Below are positions 17,121 to 26,685 of a stretch of 64,000 nt of DNA, one piece after another. Position 1 is the stretch's first letter, and each line of letters begins with the position of its first letter. The translations under genes and the position numbers were made by a program. The notes under the pieces are model-generated. The model did not search any database and had not been told where the DNA came from. It saw only the letters and a list, made by a program, of their open reading frames with translations. The DNA is from a virus. Where the stretch lies: the IMG/VR virus record IMGVR_UViG_3300045973_000445, positions 22,905-86,904 of that record. One strand, written 5' to 3'.

Positions 17121-19364
17121 TTATGGGATAAATTTTCGATGTAAAAAGAAATCAAAGGCATCTTTATCCGTTCCAAAGGAAACCTTAACTGTATTTTTTG
17201 GAACATTAGCTTTTAGCAACGTCCCCACAGCAGCTCCAGCAGCACTAGCCTCGGCTTCAGAACCGTAAATTACCAGTTTCTGTATTAGCACCTTCCGGAT
17301 AACATCCAACTGCACCATGCTCCAATAGGATATCTTCCGACCTAATTCGGCTACTAGCTTTCCACGGATGTAATCGATGTACATTCCCCTACTCACACTT
17401 ATTGTCGTCGAGCCATCGATGCGCTCACCCATCGTTATAAACGAATTGGTAACGGCATCCACATAAAAGAACTGAGCTCCTATCTTAATCCATGCCTTAG
17501 CCTTTATCCTTCTGTCTCGCCTTAGTGTAATTGTGCCGGTTTCCGTAAATGGGAGATTACAAAAACACTCAATAGCATACATAAAATCCTCAATAACCTT
17601 CTGCTTAAATTCATCTCTATTTTCTGATAGATGATCCCCCGTCATTGCACGGGATGATATATAGTTATCTGTAATTTTCATTTGCTTATTCCCGAAAGCC
17701 TCCGCTATCTCCGGAAAGTAAATAATTGGCAAATAAGCCAAAGCAATACTATCTGTACGTCCCAAGAACATATTCCGAGGATCAAACTCAAACCAAGTAA
17801 AGAAATTAGGATCCCAGTCCAAATCCATCTCCTCTACGTCCCGCAGATTAACATCAATATAATCTCCACTGTCCAGAACGCTCAGTATGGCTGCCTGAGT
17901 AAAGGGAGGAGTTCGTGCTATAAAAGTAAACTTATCTCCGTAAGTATCCCCATAAAATTCAACGAAGGGATTCTGACAAAAGGAATCGATTACACTCATC
18001 AGATTTCCATTAGGATTGCTTATCTGACTGTTGGCGATACGCCTGTCATCAATCTGCTCATCTACTAATAAATCTACGATCTGCCAAATTCCACTAACAG
18101 CATTCCATTCAAGTATATTATGACCATCCCCCGTCATCTTCAACGTCTGGGATCGTCTACCTCCTAAACCAGCCCCTATCTGATTATTCCCTTTGCCCAT
18201 ATCATCATAACTACTAAATAAGACATCATTACAACATCCCAAGTTAGATAGCTGATTCACTACAAAGCTCAGAGAATCTCGCACAGATTTCATTTGATAT
18301 AGCCACAAGTAATTGAAGTCCCCCTTCAGGAAGTTACGCTTAAACCACTTACTATCATCCTGAGTATTAAAAAATAATGTATCTGCATTCTCTGTAAATA
18401 ATAAAGGAAAGAAGTAACTCCCGTCCTCCACCAAAAGTTTATTAAGATCTCGTCCAGTTATAGATACCTCCATGTCTGTATTCTGTGGAATCATCCTACT
18501 GCCTACATGATCTATCAGTCCGATCATATCAAACACTTTCCCTGGAAGATTGCTAGCTGACAGCTCCATGCTATCAGCTTCCCTGTCATCAGGAGATTCC
18601 ATCGTCAGTCGCTCAAAGCGAATGAATACTATGTCGTTCTGTTGCAGTATCTTTTTGAACCACGGGATCGGGAGTCTTTCAGATATCAAAGTATCTGGAT
18701 TAACAAAGTCTGATAAGGAATGTCTCTTATTATTAGTATCGATATCAACACGCTGGAAGACCTCGTCCCCTGCTCCTATTCCTAATCCTTTCTCATCTAC
18801 TGCTATGGCCTGAAGGAATATACTAAAGGAATTGCCTATGCCATTAACAGTAGTCGTACAGCTTTCCACGTACTTCGAAACATCCAATAGAGTCGTTCCA
18901 TTTTCACTATGTGCTCTTGACCAAATCCAGACCGATATGCTGTACTCTCGTATATCAATGGTATTATCTTTATCGGTAACAGTAAAAATTGGTGTGTAGG
19001 ATGGGCTTCGGAGCAAATCTAAATAGTGACCATAAAAGGCAGTGAATGATTTAATATCCTTCACAAATAGATTCCTACCCTGTAGGGCAAGCATATCTAC
19101 GGACAGTTCTCCCTTTGGTAAAAATAAGACTGTTCCAGCTTTAACTAAAGTTAATTCTCTAGTAGCTATCTTAGTAGCCTCAGCATCAAGATCTACCTTA
19201 GAGTACTGTGTAATAATACGATCAAAGTTAAACTCACTGTTATTTTGAATGCCTGTAATTAGTAACGGAATGTTATTTTTATATGCACTAAATACAGAAA
19301 GAGGAGCTGAAACCAACTCTTCTAATGTAGTATCAAAATCAACTTTCTGTTCGTAAAAATCCAT
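17121..19364 (-). CDS. baseplate hub protein (gp27/gpD-like)
   Basis: 747 residues. The N-terminal part (YKNNIPLLITGIQ; IREYSISVWIWSRA) and the middle (VSKYVESCTTTVNG; NSFSIFLQAIA) look like the tail-tube-like barrels of hub proteins. It is followed by mixed domains up to a helical C-terminus. Located after the tape measure and before the spike, the standard hub position. It caps the tube and carries the spike. Longer than T4 gp27, implying extra domains. The hub call rests mainly on order and size. Confidence 0.65.
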   Translation of the reverse strand: MDFYEQKVDFDTTLEELVSAPLSVFSAYKNNIPLLITGIQNNSEFNFDRIITQYSKVDLDAEATKIATRELTLVKAGTVLFLPKGELSVDMLALQGRNLFVKDIKSFTAFYGHYLDLLRSPSYTPIFTVTDKDNTIDIREYSISVWIWSRAHSENGTTLLDVSKYVESCTTTVNGIGNSFSIFLQAIAVDEKGLGIGAGDEVFQRVDIDTNNKRHSLSDFVNPDTLISERLPIPWFKKILQQNDIVFIRFERLTMESPDDREADSMELSASNLPGKVFDMIGLIDHVGSRMIPQNTDMEVSITGRDLNKLLVEDGSYFFPLLFTENADTLFFNTQDDSKWFKRNFLKGDFNYLWLYQMKSVRDSLSFVVNQLSNLGCCNDVLFSSYDDMGKGNNQIGAGLGGRRSQTLKMTGDGHNILEWNAVSGIWQIVDLLVDEQIDDRRIANSQISNPNGNLMSVIDSFCQNPFVEFYGDTYGDKFTFIARTPPFTQAAILSVLDSGDYIDVNLRDVEEMDLDWDPNFFTWFEFDPRNMFLGRTDSIALAYLPIIYFPEIAEAFGNKQMKITDNYISSRAMTGDHLSENRDEFKQKVIEDFMYAIECFCNLPFTETGTITLRRDRRIKAKAWIKIGAQFFYVDAVTNSFITMGERIDGSTTISVSRGMYIDYIRGKLVAELGRKISYWSMVQLDVIRKVLIQKLVIYGSEAEASAAGAAVGTLLKANVPKNTVKVSFGTDKDAFDFFLHRKFIP

Positions 19365-19371
19365 ATATTAA

Positions 19372-21087
19372 TTATTGAGCCAATCCATCTACATAATCAC
19401 GTATCTTTTTATTCAACCTCATTGTATCTGCCATTAAATACGCTCTTCTCTCTTCAGTTTTTTCTTCCTTTAACCATCTAGCATCATTTTTTAATTGCTG
19501 CTTATCCATATAATTATCAAACTTATCCATTAAACCATCTACTTTATGCATTACTACTTTTACTATTGTAGCAGTAGTGGTGGTACTATCTGACATATTT
19601 TCAATTAACATGCCCATTTTCTCTACATTAACAAACCCAGTCCTTTCTGTAAATCCAGATAGACGAGCTGTTCCTTTCTCTGTAATACCAGTCAGCTCTT
19701 TGGCATCTTCTTCATACCCCCCTGTAGGTGTTTTCTTAAACCGATCTATTTCCTTTGAATAGTTTTCAGCCGTTAGATTTTTTCCTGACATACCCATAGC
19801 AATAGTCAATGAAGGAGCTAGCCCAGCATTAAATATACTACGCGCATAATCTTCTTGATTACCCTCTGACATTTTTTTAAGCTGATCAAACATACCTGTT
19901 ACATACTTAGGATTAGCCATCGGATTTTCCATAGCCATCTGCATCTGCATCAAAGAAGATCCCTTTGGCATAGAACGCTCCATTACGGAATACTGCAATG
20001 CTTGTATCGCAGGATTCGTTGATTGTTGTAATCCCTGACGCATTGTATCATATACATTCTGCAATGGTTCTCCTGTAAGACCAAACCCCTTACTTACAGC
20101 AGATACAGAACCAGCAATAGTAGATGAATCCACTTTTCCTGTAACTCGTAATATTGTACCTGCCTCCGTAGTAAATGCCTGTAATATCTCAGGAAGTACT
20201 GCTATGTTTTGTGATGTTGCTCTTAGGTATTTTTCAAAGTAACGCTCGATATTGGTAACCTTACCCTCCCCGTAACGCTCCACCCCCATCACTCCTGAAA
20301 GATTCACCCCTCTAGCTTTCTCCCCCGCAATAATCCCCATCATATCCTCATTTACAACACCAGCCCCAGATCTAGTTAATTGCGCTGATTTTGTAAAGTA
20401 TTGACTAGGTGTCATTCCATATCTCCATAGTCCTATATCTTTTGTAGCAGATACTTCATCTCGCATACCATACATTGATGAGCCTCTGAGAATAGCATAG
20501 TCTCGCACAGCAGGCTCCATCGTGGATGCTCCCTGTATTTCTTTTATCGTTCCAGCTACAGCTAATGCAGCTACAGCTGCCGTAGCAATAGCTGCTATGG
20601 AAGCCCCAGCCACCAAGCCTGTTACCCCCCCACCAACGGCACTAGCCATCCCACCAGTAGACTCAGCCATCATAGCTCCATTAGCGATCCTCATAAAACC
20701 AGAACCCATACGTTCTATTTTCTGCTGAGATACCTTCTGATCATTAGTCCACTGCTTAGTAATTTTGTTAAGCTCCTTGAGCTCCTCTACATCTTCCTTG
20801 CCCTCAGAACGGGTCTCTCGAATAAGTTTAGAACGATCCTTTCCAGATAAAGATGTATCATCATGAAGCCTATTGATTGTTTCCTCTTGTCCCAGCCTGT
20901 TGCGAACCTTCATCAATTCAATCTCTCGCTCCATCCACTGAACACGTTGCTTGGCATTCAGTCCAAGTTCGATTGATTGTTTATTTAATACATTGAATGT
21001 TTCAGTAGCTGCACGAACATACTTTTGGTTCTCCGTCAACGCAGGAGAACTATCCACTGTCATTCGTACCGATGCCTCGTCTGCCAT
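19372..21087 (-). CDS. tail tape measure protein
   Basis: 571 residues, short for a tape measure. A long helical N-terminus (VRAATETFNVLNKQSIELGL) leads to an alanine/glycine-rich hydrophobic segment (about 140-185, GLVAGASIAAIATAAVAALA), then a long helical region with LLQSTNP-type amphipathic pieces and a charged C-terminus. Hydrophobic central segments are typical and may enter the host membrane on ejection. Position between the chaperones and hub is canonical. Length suggests a fairly short tail. Confidence 0.85.
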   Translation of the reverse strand: MADEASVRMTVDSSPALTENQKYVRAATETFNVLNKQSIELGLNAKQRVQWMEREIELMKVRNRLGQEETINRLHDDTSLSGKDRSKLIRETRSEGKEDVEELKELNKITKQWTNDQKVSQQKIERMGSGFMRIANGAMMAESTGGMASAVGGGVTGLVAGASIAAIATAAVAALAVAGTIKEIQGASTMEPAVRDYAILRGSSMYGMRDEVSATKDIGLWRYGMTPSQYFTKSAQLTRSGAGVVNEDMMGIIAGEKARGVNLSGVMGVERYGEGKVTNIERYFEKYLRATSQNIAVLPEILQAFTTEAGTILRVTGKVDSSTIAGSVSAVSKGFGLTGEPLQNVYDTMRQGLQQSTNPAIQALQYSVMERSMPKGSSLMQMQMAMENPMANPKYVTGMFDQLKKMSEGNQEDYARSIFNAGLAPSLTIAMGMSGKNLTAENYSKEIDRFKKTPTGGYEEDAKELTGITEKGTARLSGFTERTGFVNVEKMGMLIENMSDSTTTTATIVKVVMHKVDGLMDKFDNYMDKQQLKNDARWLKEEKTEERRAYLMADTMRLNKKIRDYVDGLAQ

Positions 21088-21090
21088 TAT

Positions 21091-21444
21091 TTATTTCTTA
21101 TCATCAAATTGACTCAAATCCATTTTTTCAAAGTCTTCTATCTCAGTAGCCTCATCTATTATTTCTTTGCGCTCTTCCAACCAGTCACCCTGTTTATATG
21201 CATCCTTCTTAAGCCTCTCTTCAATTGCTTTGTTGTAAAGCTGCTCCTCTTGCCACTCAATGTAAATGTCCAAAAAAGAAACAACCCTATGCTCAGGCGA
21301 GTTGAACGCTATCTTGTGCCGTTCCCTCCACCATCTGTCAATAGGGTAGTTAACATTCCACTTATAAATGAATGAGTCTATGTCATCTTTAAAAGGCTGT
21401 TTATTTTCAATAAAGACAGCCTTTTTGATGTTTGATCTGGGCAT
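21091..21444 (-). CDS. tail assembly chaperone, downstream part
   Basis: 117 residues, charged and helical (RVVSFLDIYIEWQEEQLY; FEKMDLSQFDDKK). It sits before the tape measure and after a smaller chaperone, the place of the gpT part of lambda-type gpG/gpGT. It is in the same frame as the upstream gene, separated by one TAG and one codon, so readthrough would give a fused protein. It also has its own ATG. Confidence 0.7.
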   Translation of the reverse strand: MPRSNIKKAVFIENKQPFKDDIDSFIYKWNVNYPIDRWWRERHKIAFNSPEHRVVSFLDIYIEWQEEQLYNKAIEERLKKDAYKQGDWLEERKEIIDEATEIEDFEKMDLSQFDDKK

Positions 21445-21447
21445 ACC

Positions 21448-21792
21448 CTACTTACCATCTTCACCTCTAAACAATTGTAGCCAGATATTCCACCAAGGTA
21501 GGAATTGCTTAGAATAAGCACTCTTTAGCACTTGGTAGTCTTCAGCAGATAGCTTGCTGATATCATCACATTTTAAGTCCTTCATGAGATCAGGACACTG
21601 AACAGAAAAATGACTTTGAATATCAATCACCATCAAGGACTCCTGAGCAGAAACTGTGCTGGTGCGCATCATCTCGTTGTAGTAACCACTTGAGAGTGCC
21701 ATCTTTCTACGCTCAACGTCAATCATGTCTCCTGGTGTGGGGACTTTGATAGTGTAAGTGTTTCCCTTTACTTCGAATTTTAATTCACTCAT
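21448..21792 (-). CDS. tail assembly chaperone, upstream part
   Basis: 114 residues beginning MSELKFEVKGNTYTIKVPTP, a beta hairpin followed by helices, as in gpG/XkdN-like chaperones. These bind the tape measure during tail assembly. It follows the tube gene and ends GEDGK-TAG-GGT-ATG, where the ATG begins the next gene in the same frame. Most relatives make the longer form by a -1 frameshift. Confidence 0.75.
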   Translation of the reverse strand: MSELKFEVKGNTYTIKVPTPGDMIDVERRKMALSSGYYNEMMRTSTVSAQESLMVIDIQSHFSVQCPDLMKDLKCDDISKLSAEDYQVLKSAYSKQFLPWWNIWLQLFRGEDGK

Positions 21793-21810
21793 AGCAAATT
21801 TATATTAAAT

Positions 21811-22290
21811 TTATGAACCGTTGAATACACACGGAGTCAGGTAGCGTCCGCTGATGTTTGTGCCTGATATCTGACCCTCGGTAACATCAAACGATTGTGA
21901 ATCTGGAAAGAAGTCTTTAATCATGGCTATAGTCTCCCCCTCATTATCCACTTCAGTAACCACATTGTTTACTTCCGTCTTTTTGGTTTTCTTAAAGACC
22001 TGAATCTGACATGGCTGTTCCCCAAGTAATAGTGTGTTGAGGAAGTTGGCTACCGATCCAGCCCTGTTAACCAATGCCTGAAGTTCAGGACGCTTTAGGC
22101 TGATGAAAAAGAAGTCAGCTGTCAGCTGGCAGGTATATCCCGTTGCAGGTACTTCCAGCAAGGTGAGGTTGCTTATGCCCTTGACCTCTCCTCGTTGTAC
22201 GTTTTCGGTACACCGCATGTTACGCATGTAACCACTAGCGATTCCGTTTATCTTAATTACTGCCTTTGGAGCTGTTAATACTAGTCCCAT
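21811..22290 (-). CDS. tail tube protein
   Basis: 159 residues, the usual size. Beta-rich, with IKINGIASGYMRNMRCTE at the N-terminus and TGYTCQLTADFFFISLKRPE in the middle. It directly follows the sheath gene, as tube genes do. It polymerises inside the sheath to form the DNA channel. Confidence 0.85.
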   Translation of the reverse strand: MGLVLTAPKAVIKINGIASGYMRNMRCTENVQRGEVKGISNLTLLEVPATGYTCQLTADFFFISLKRPELQALVNRAGSVANFLNTLLLGEQPCQIQVFKKTKKTEVNNVVTEVDNEGETIAMIKDFFPDSQSFDVTEGQISGTNISGRYLTPCVFNGS

Positions 22291-22311
22291 ATACTTTGAT
22301 TTTTAATATGT

Positions 22312-23988
22312 TTACTCAATCATAAATCCTGTGAAGAAGATCTTATCAATCTCGTTGTTGATAACAATAGCATAAGAAACCCAGTAGGTATCCTGTTTTG
22401 GAGTTACCACTACATCCTGAAATGAAAGAATCAGATTGTCCTGCGATGCCGTAGCTACCTTTGTTTCCAAGAATGCCATAGTCCAGTTCTTTACAAAGTT
22501 AGCCGACAGGGTGTTTCTGTTCACACCAGCTGGCTGACCAAGAAGTTGAAGTTTGGCATTTACAATCAGATCATGGTTGACCTGACCAATGATCCTCTCG
22601 ACCTGAACACTAAAGGAAGTGCCGTCCTGATTGATAAGGTTGTCATTATTTTGAAGTGAGTTACATCCCTTCAGGCAGACAAAATCATTGAAGTCTGAAT
22701 CGAAGTAGGTTGTCATGATTCCTGCATCCAGTGCCTGTTCCTTCTGGAGCTGAGTCAGATTATGAACCAGTCCATCGACACCCACCGATTTATTTGTTAT
22801 CGGAACCTGTGGAGGTAGTCCGCAAAGCCGTCCCAAAAGATAAGCTGCATGTACCTGAGCATCCCATATCCGGAAGCCCGTAGGGTTTGCCTGAGATACT
22901 TTCTTACATCCACCATGAACCACCAAAGCCTGTGCGCTGTTGAAGTACTCGGCTACGATCTTAGATGAGTTGCTGGATTGTGCAAACTCTCCATCATCCT
23001 GCCCAGCACCGTAAACCATAAACTTCAGGTACTTGGCTTCTGTTTGGATGTGTGCCAGAATCTTACCGACCTCAACTGAAGTGTAATCTAATATTCCGTA
23101 GTTGTCAGATATGACAAACACGTAGTCCAGATCTTTTACCTGCTCAAGGACAAGGTCAAGGTTTGCTGTAGAGTAAACCTCTGTACCGCCTGTAGCCAAG
23201 TTATACCCAGGATGTCCACTTACATCAGCTCCGTTTACGGAAGCATCCCCGTGGACGTGGTTTGAATCAAGAGCTGAAAAGAACTGGTTGAAAAGTCTAT
23301 CTGTTTTTGACCAGTCGATCAAAGTCTGTATGCTATTGAATTCCGGTGATTTTGCTAAAAGCAATGGAGGAGCATCATCAGCCAGAACCTCATCATAAAT
23401 AAGCTCTGCTCCAATAGCCTCTCCGTAATATGTAGCATCATCCGGATACGCTCCTTTATAAGTGCCAACCCAGAACTTCATGATCCACTTGGTAGCATCA
23501 ATAACTCCTGTTTCCAGTGTGAAGGCATATCCTTTATCAAGGTGAGATACTGTTTTGACTCCGTTTCCAATCTGCCCTTCATCCTTTACATAGGCACTAA
23601 ATGTACCTCCCTTTGCGCCACCGCCTGTGGCTGTGAAGTTCAATACGGCAGGAACGGTAGTAGCTGCTTTAACGTGGTATATCTTGCTGACCCCAGGTTC
23701 TGCCTTACGTGGTTTGAAAAGTGGCTCTGCCAGCTTCCAGAACTTACCTCCCTTGAGGAATGATCGGTAATCAAGTAAACTTGAAAAAGTATAAACGGCA
23801 TCAGCCCCATTAGCCAATGATCCGTCAATACCAACTCCACCACCCCACAAAGCACCGAGGCCTGTGTCGATAATCAGCACTGTGCCATAATCAGCTGTTA
23901 ATGGTGTATTTTGAATTCCACTTTTGATAGTAGCATAGACTCCTGGTAGGGATTCTCTGCGACCATTGAAAATATAAGAAGTAGCCAT
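22312..23988 (-). CDS. contractile tail sheath protein
   Basis: 558 residues. The N-terminus (RRESLPGVYATIKSG) has the P-G-x-Y/F sheath signature. A variable middle domain is followed by the conserved C-terminal fold (VERIIGQVNHDLIVNAKLQ; TLSANFVKNWTMAFL). It forms the contractile outer tube that drives injection and defines the phage as a myovirus. It has the conserved AT-rich motif directly upstream and so probably starts a tail transcript. Confidence 0.92.
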   Translation of the reverse strand: MATSYIFNGRRESLPGVYATIKSGIQNTPLTADYGTVLIIDTGLGALWGGGVGIDGSLANGADAVYTFSSLLDYRSFLKGGKFWKLAEPLFKPRKAEPGVSKIYHVKAATTVPAVLNFTATGGGAKGGTFSAYVKDEGQIGNGVKTVSHLDKGYAFTLETGVIDATKWIMKFWVGTYKGAYPDDATYYGEAIGAELIYDEVLADDAPPLLLAKSPEFNSIQTLIDWSKTDRLFNQFFSALDSNHVHGDASVNGADVSGHPGYNLATGGTEVYSTANLDLVLEQVKDLDYVFVISDNYGILDYTSVEVGKILAHIQTEAKYLKFMVYGAGQDDGEFAQSSNSSKIVAEYFNSAQALVVHGGCKKVSQANPTGFRIWDAQVHAAYLLGRLCGLPPQVPITNKSVGVDGLVHNLTQLQKEQALDAGIMTTYFDSDFNDFVCLKGCNSLQNNDNLINQDGTSFSVQVERIIGQVNHDLIVNAKLQLLGQPAGVNRNTLSANFVKNWTMAFLETKVATASQDNLILSFQDVVVTPKQDTYWVSYAIVINNEIDKIFFTGFMIE

Positions 23989-24013
23989 TGAAATCGATTA
24001 TTATATGATACCA

Positions 24014-24050
24014 AATTTTTTATAAAAATAAATAATCTTTTTAAAAATTA
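24014..24050 (-). promoter_or_regulatory. conserved AT-rich motif upstream of sheath
   Basis: Minus strand: TTAATTTTTAAAAAGATTA then TTTATTTTTATAAAAAATTT, ending about 25 bases before the sheath ATG and including the stop of the preceding gene. Second of the near-identical copies; proposed late promoter for the tail genes. Confidence 0.5.
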
Positions 24051-24242
24051 ACAAATCCTTTGCTCAGAGAACATACGAGACCATTCTTCAATTGAATGAA
24101 CATCATCTTTAAACTTCTTTAGTACATGCGCACGTGTCGTGCCAACCAGCTGAAACTCATTACAAGCCTGATCAGCATTTAAGGATGTCTCAGGTATCTC
24201 AGGAAGAGTTGCTTTTTCTTTTTTTGTAGATTTGCGTTCCAT
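24048..24242 (-). CDS. small hypothetical protein, neck region
   Basis: 64 residues. A basic N-terminus (MERKSTKKEKATLPEIP) is followed by a helical part (HVLKKFKDDVHSIEEWSRMF). It lies between a neck protein and the sheath. Its small size and position suggest a minor tail or neck factor; no family is recognised. Its stop lies inside the conserved AT-rich motif. Confidence 0.6.
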   Translation of the reverse strand: MERKSTKKEKATLPEIPETSLNADQACNEFQLVGTTRAHVLKKFKDDVHSIEEWSRMFSEQRIC

Positions 24243-24247
24243 GTCTT

Positions 24248-24940
24248 TTATATTAATTCTTCACCTATTGCTTTAACATCATAAACTGTAGCTGGGTAGA
24301 ACTCTACCAGCGAAAGGAATGACTGAGGAGTACCCAGCCGAGGGAACTCCTTAACATAATCCATGTCCATCTGAATGGTCTTGATAAACAGTGGGGTAGA
24401 CATCTCCTCGTTCTTGGCTACCAGCTCTTTTCCCACTATGCTTACATTATTGAAGTACTCAGATAATGTATCAATAGCTCCATTCAATGCAGCATACAAA
24501 ACCTCATATACCAATATCGTCTCCAGCACATTAGGGCTAGTGATTACATACTCAAACACACTTCCTGAGCCTCGGAACAGTTTATCTGTCTGGGATCCGT
24601 CCGTGTTGTTGTAGAATTCGTTAGTATCATATCCCCAGCCGATGGTGTTTATTCCCTTCATCGCTTCACTTGGCTGATGGACGTAGATCGTTGGCAGGGT
24701 AGCCATTCCCAAATCAAAACCCATTCGAGTCTGAATCTGTCTGGCTGAGGCATCCGTGCGGATAAATATATCCTTGCCCTGTTCATAGAAGTCAAAGTCT
24801 CCGAGCGTGTTTCCATACAGCACCCGATATAAGAAAGACTCCTCTTCTATACCTGCTTGCAGTGCTGCATTGTAATCATCCTTTACTAGGGTGATTACAG
24901 CATCTAGAATCTTCTTTATTTTAGTTACCGGTATAAACAT
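24248..24940 (-). CDS. neck / tail terminator-like protein
   Basis: 230 residues. N-terminal helix (ILDAVITLVKDDYNAALQ), central strands (DIFIRTDASARQIQTRMGF), C-terminal strand and FYPATVYDVK. Its place, last before the sheath, and its mixed fold fit tail-terminator or tail-completion proteins that join tail to head. No sequence signature is decisive. Confidence 0.6.
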   Translation of the reverse strand: MFIPVTKIKKILDAVITLVKDDYNAALQAGIEEESFLYRVLYGNTLGDFDFYEQGKDIFIRTDASARQIQTRMGFDLGMATLPTIYVHQPSEAMKGINTIGWGYDTNEFYNNTDGSQTDKLFRGSGSVFEYVITSPNVLETILVYEVLYAALNGAIDTLSEYFNNVSIVGKELVAKNEEMSTPLFIKTIQMDMDYVKEFPRLGTPQSFLSLVEFYPATVYDVKAIGEELI

Positions 24941-24943
24941 GGC

Positions 24944-26674
24944 TTAGAAGTATCTGATGCCCTGTATTGATTTTTTGACTTCTGCATCTTTCTTTATTTC
25001 AGAACCTTCTTTCAGATGTCTTTTCATAATCCCCACATACAAAGCATTATTAGGATACCCTAGTTCTTTCAAAGCAGATGCTATCTTCTTTTCATTCTGG
25101 ATGTCTTTGAAGTCCAACTTATCATAGACTTTTGCAGCTAAATCAAATAACTTTTCTTTTGCAGCTTTTGCTTCTCTTTCTCCCTTAGCTGCATCAGATT
25201 CTCCTTTATCCTTTTTATTTTGGTACTCGGTTATTTTACCTTTTTCATGTTTGTTATCATCCTCTCTCATCTTCTTCTGTCCTTCTGTCTGAATTTGATC
25301 TCCCTTAAGTTTAGGTTTGTTATCTTTTTTATCTCCACCACCCATAAACTCTTTACTTGGAAATTCTCCCTTGCCGTCAGACGGAGACTCTTCCTTTTTG
25401 CGCCTCTGCAACTCCGTGTGGGCTACCTGTCGGACAGTTGGATCAGGAGAGCTCTTTATGGCGTTTGTCAACGCCTGTTCGCTAGATTGCTTAGCATGTT
25501 CTGACAACGCTTCCTCCGACATCTTCCCTTCTCCACCTTCAGCTGGTTTATCAGCAGATGATTTGCCCTCTCCCTGTTTGATTGGCTGCCAGTCCTTCTT
25601 GCTATCCCCTGATTCCGACACCTTTTTCATCTGTACCCCATGCCATGTTCGGGTTTCCCCGATTTGGCCTTTTTTGCCCTTCTCAAATACATCCTTGCTG
25701 AGAATACCGTCTTCAAAGGCTTTGTATATAGTTTCCAATTCAGAATTGATTGACTTTTGTATCGTATTAGAATCATACTTTACATTACCAAAGTCTCCCG
25801 ATGATGTTGTGTAAGAAACCATATCACCTCTAACACCTGTAACTTTAGCTGATTCAAACATACCTGCATGTTTTTCTACTTTAATTTTATCCCCAACTTT
25901 GAATTTGTTTTTTCCTTTTCCACTTTCCAAATCCTGAGTCGATCCCCCGTTCACCATATTCCCGAATCTCTCCCCAGCACGACCATGTTTGAGATTTTCC
26001 TTTGTTGGCTTGTAAATGCCAGAACGGGACTTCTCAAATTCATCCCCCTCTGCCTTTATAATATGTACAGAGGGGGTGCGATCAAATCCCTTCGGAGATG
26101 CTGGTAGTACATGAGCATGTAGTTTCCCCTCTCCCTGTTTTACAAACTGGGATGCTCTCTTATTGGTAGTTACCATAAAGCCTTTGTTAGTCTTTAAAAC
26201 AGAGTAGTTCTCTGGCTTTGTCAGATGCTTTACTGCCGACTGCACCGTCTCCATCGAGGAGTACTGCATATCGCCATGTGCAGAGGATGCTGTTATGGTA
26301 GGATGACTTATTTTCTCATTCTCAGCTGACTGCTCTTTGGTAAGAGTATTGAGTTTATCAGTATGCTCGTTGAAGTGTTTCTGACGCTCATTGCGATGTT
26401 TTTGAGTAGTGAAATGAAGTTTGTGGGCATCAGACTCCCTCGATATCTCATGATGTTTATCGGCAGCATCCTTATGATCTTGTGCATTGAAGTCCTTATG
26501 CCCTTCATGCTCAAAGGTATCATAGATCGGCTTCCCTGACTTTGTATGTCCGATAACCTTCCCACCACGGGATCCTTCTCCTAATGCTTTCTCAAAGGAT
26601 GCATCGAACTCAGTTTCAACTTTTAGTTGCTGGTTGAGATTGTGCAGTTTTATAGATTTTTCGAAGTTTTCCAT
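24944..26674 (-). CDS. large charged head-region protein with shared N-terminal tag
   Basis: 576 residues. The start (MENFEKSIKLHNLNQQLK) matches the start of the next upstream gene (MENWEKELQQHNLQ). Residues about 35-75 (GKVIGHTKSGKPIYDTFEHE) form a motif typical of domains attached to phage head proteins. A later segment (EKGKKGQIGETRTWHGV) resembles PIGTRKTWQG of that same neighbour. The rest is low-complexity, lysine- and glutamate-rich, ending in a small helical domain (about 510-576). It may be an internal head or cargo protein. No catalytic site is recognised. Confidence 0.65.
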   Translation of the reverse strand: MENFEKSIKLHNLNQQLKVETEFDASFEKALGEGSRGGKVIGHTKSGKPIYDTFEHEGHKDFNAQDHKDAADKHHEISRESDAHKLHFTTQKHRNERQKHFNEHTDKLNTLTKEQSAENEKISHPTITASSAHGDMQYSSMETVQSAVKHLTKPENYSVLKTNKGFMVTTNKRASQFVKQGEGKLHAHVLPASPKGFDRTPSVHIIKAEGDEFEKSRSGIYKPTKENLKHGRAGERFGNMVNGGSTQDLESGKGKNKFKVGDKIKVEKHAGMFESAKVTGVRGDMVSYTTSSGDFGNVKYDSNTIQKSINSELETIYKAFEDGILSKDVFEKGKKGQIGETRTWHGVQMKKVSESGDSKKDWQPIKQGEGKSSADKPAEGGEGKMSEEALSEHAKQSSEQALTNAIKSSPDPTVRQVAHTELQRRKKEESPSDGKGEFPSKEFMGGGDKKDNKPKLKGDQIQTEGQKKMREDDNKHEKGKITEYQNKKDKGESDAAKGEREAKAAKEKLFDLAAKVYDKLDFKDIQNEKKIASALKELGYPNNALYVGIMKRHLKEGSEIKKDAEVKKSIQGIRYF

Positions 26675-26685
26675 TATAGTATATT

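Noticed and set aside
25220-25814. Two plus-strand open frames within the lysine-rich head protein
   Set aside because: They lie antisense to a low-complexity region and have serine/proline- and leucine-rich composition typical of shadow frames.
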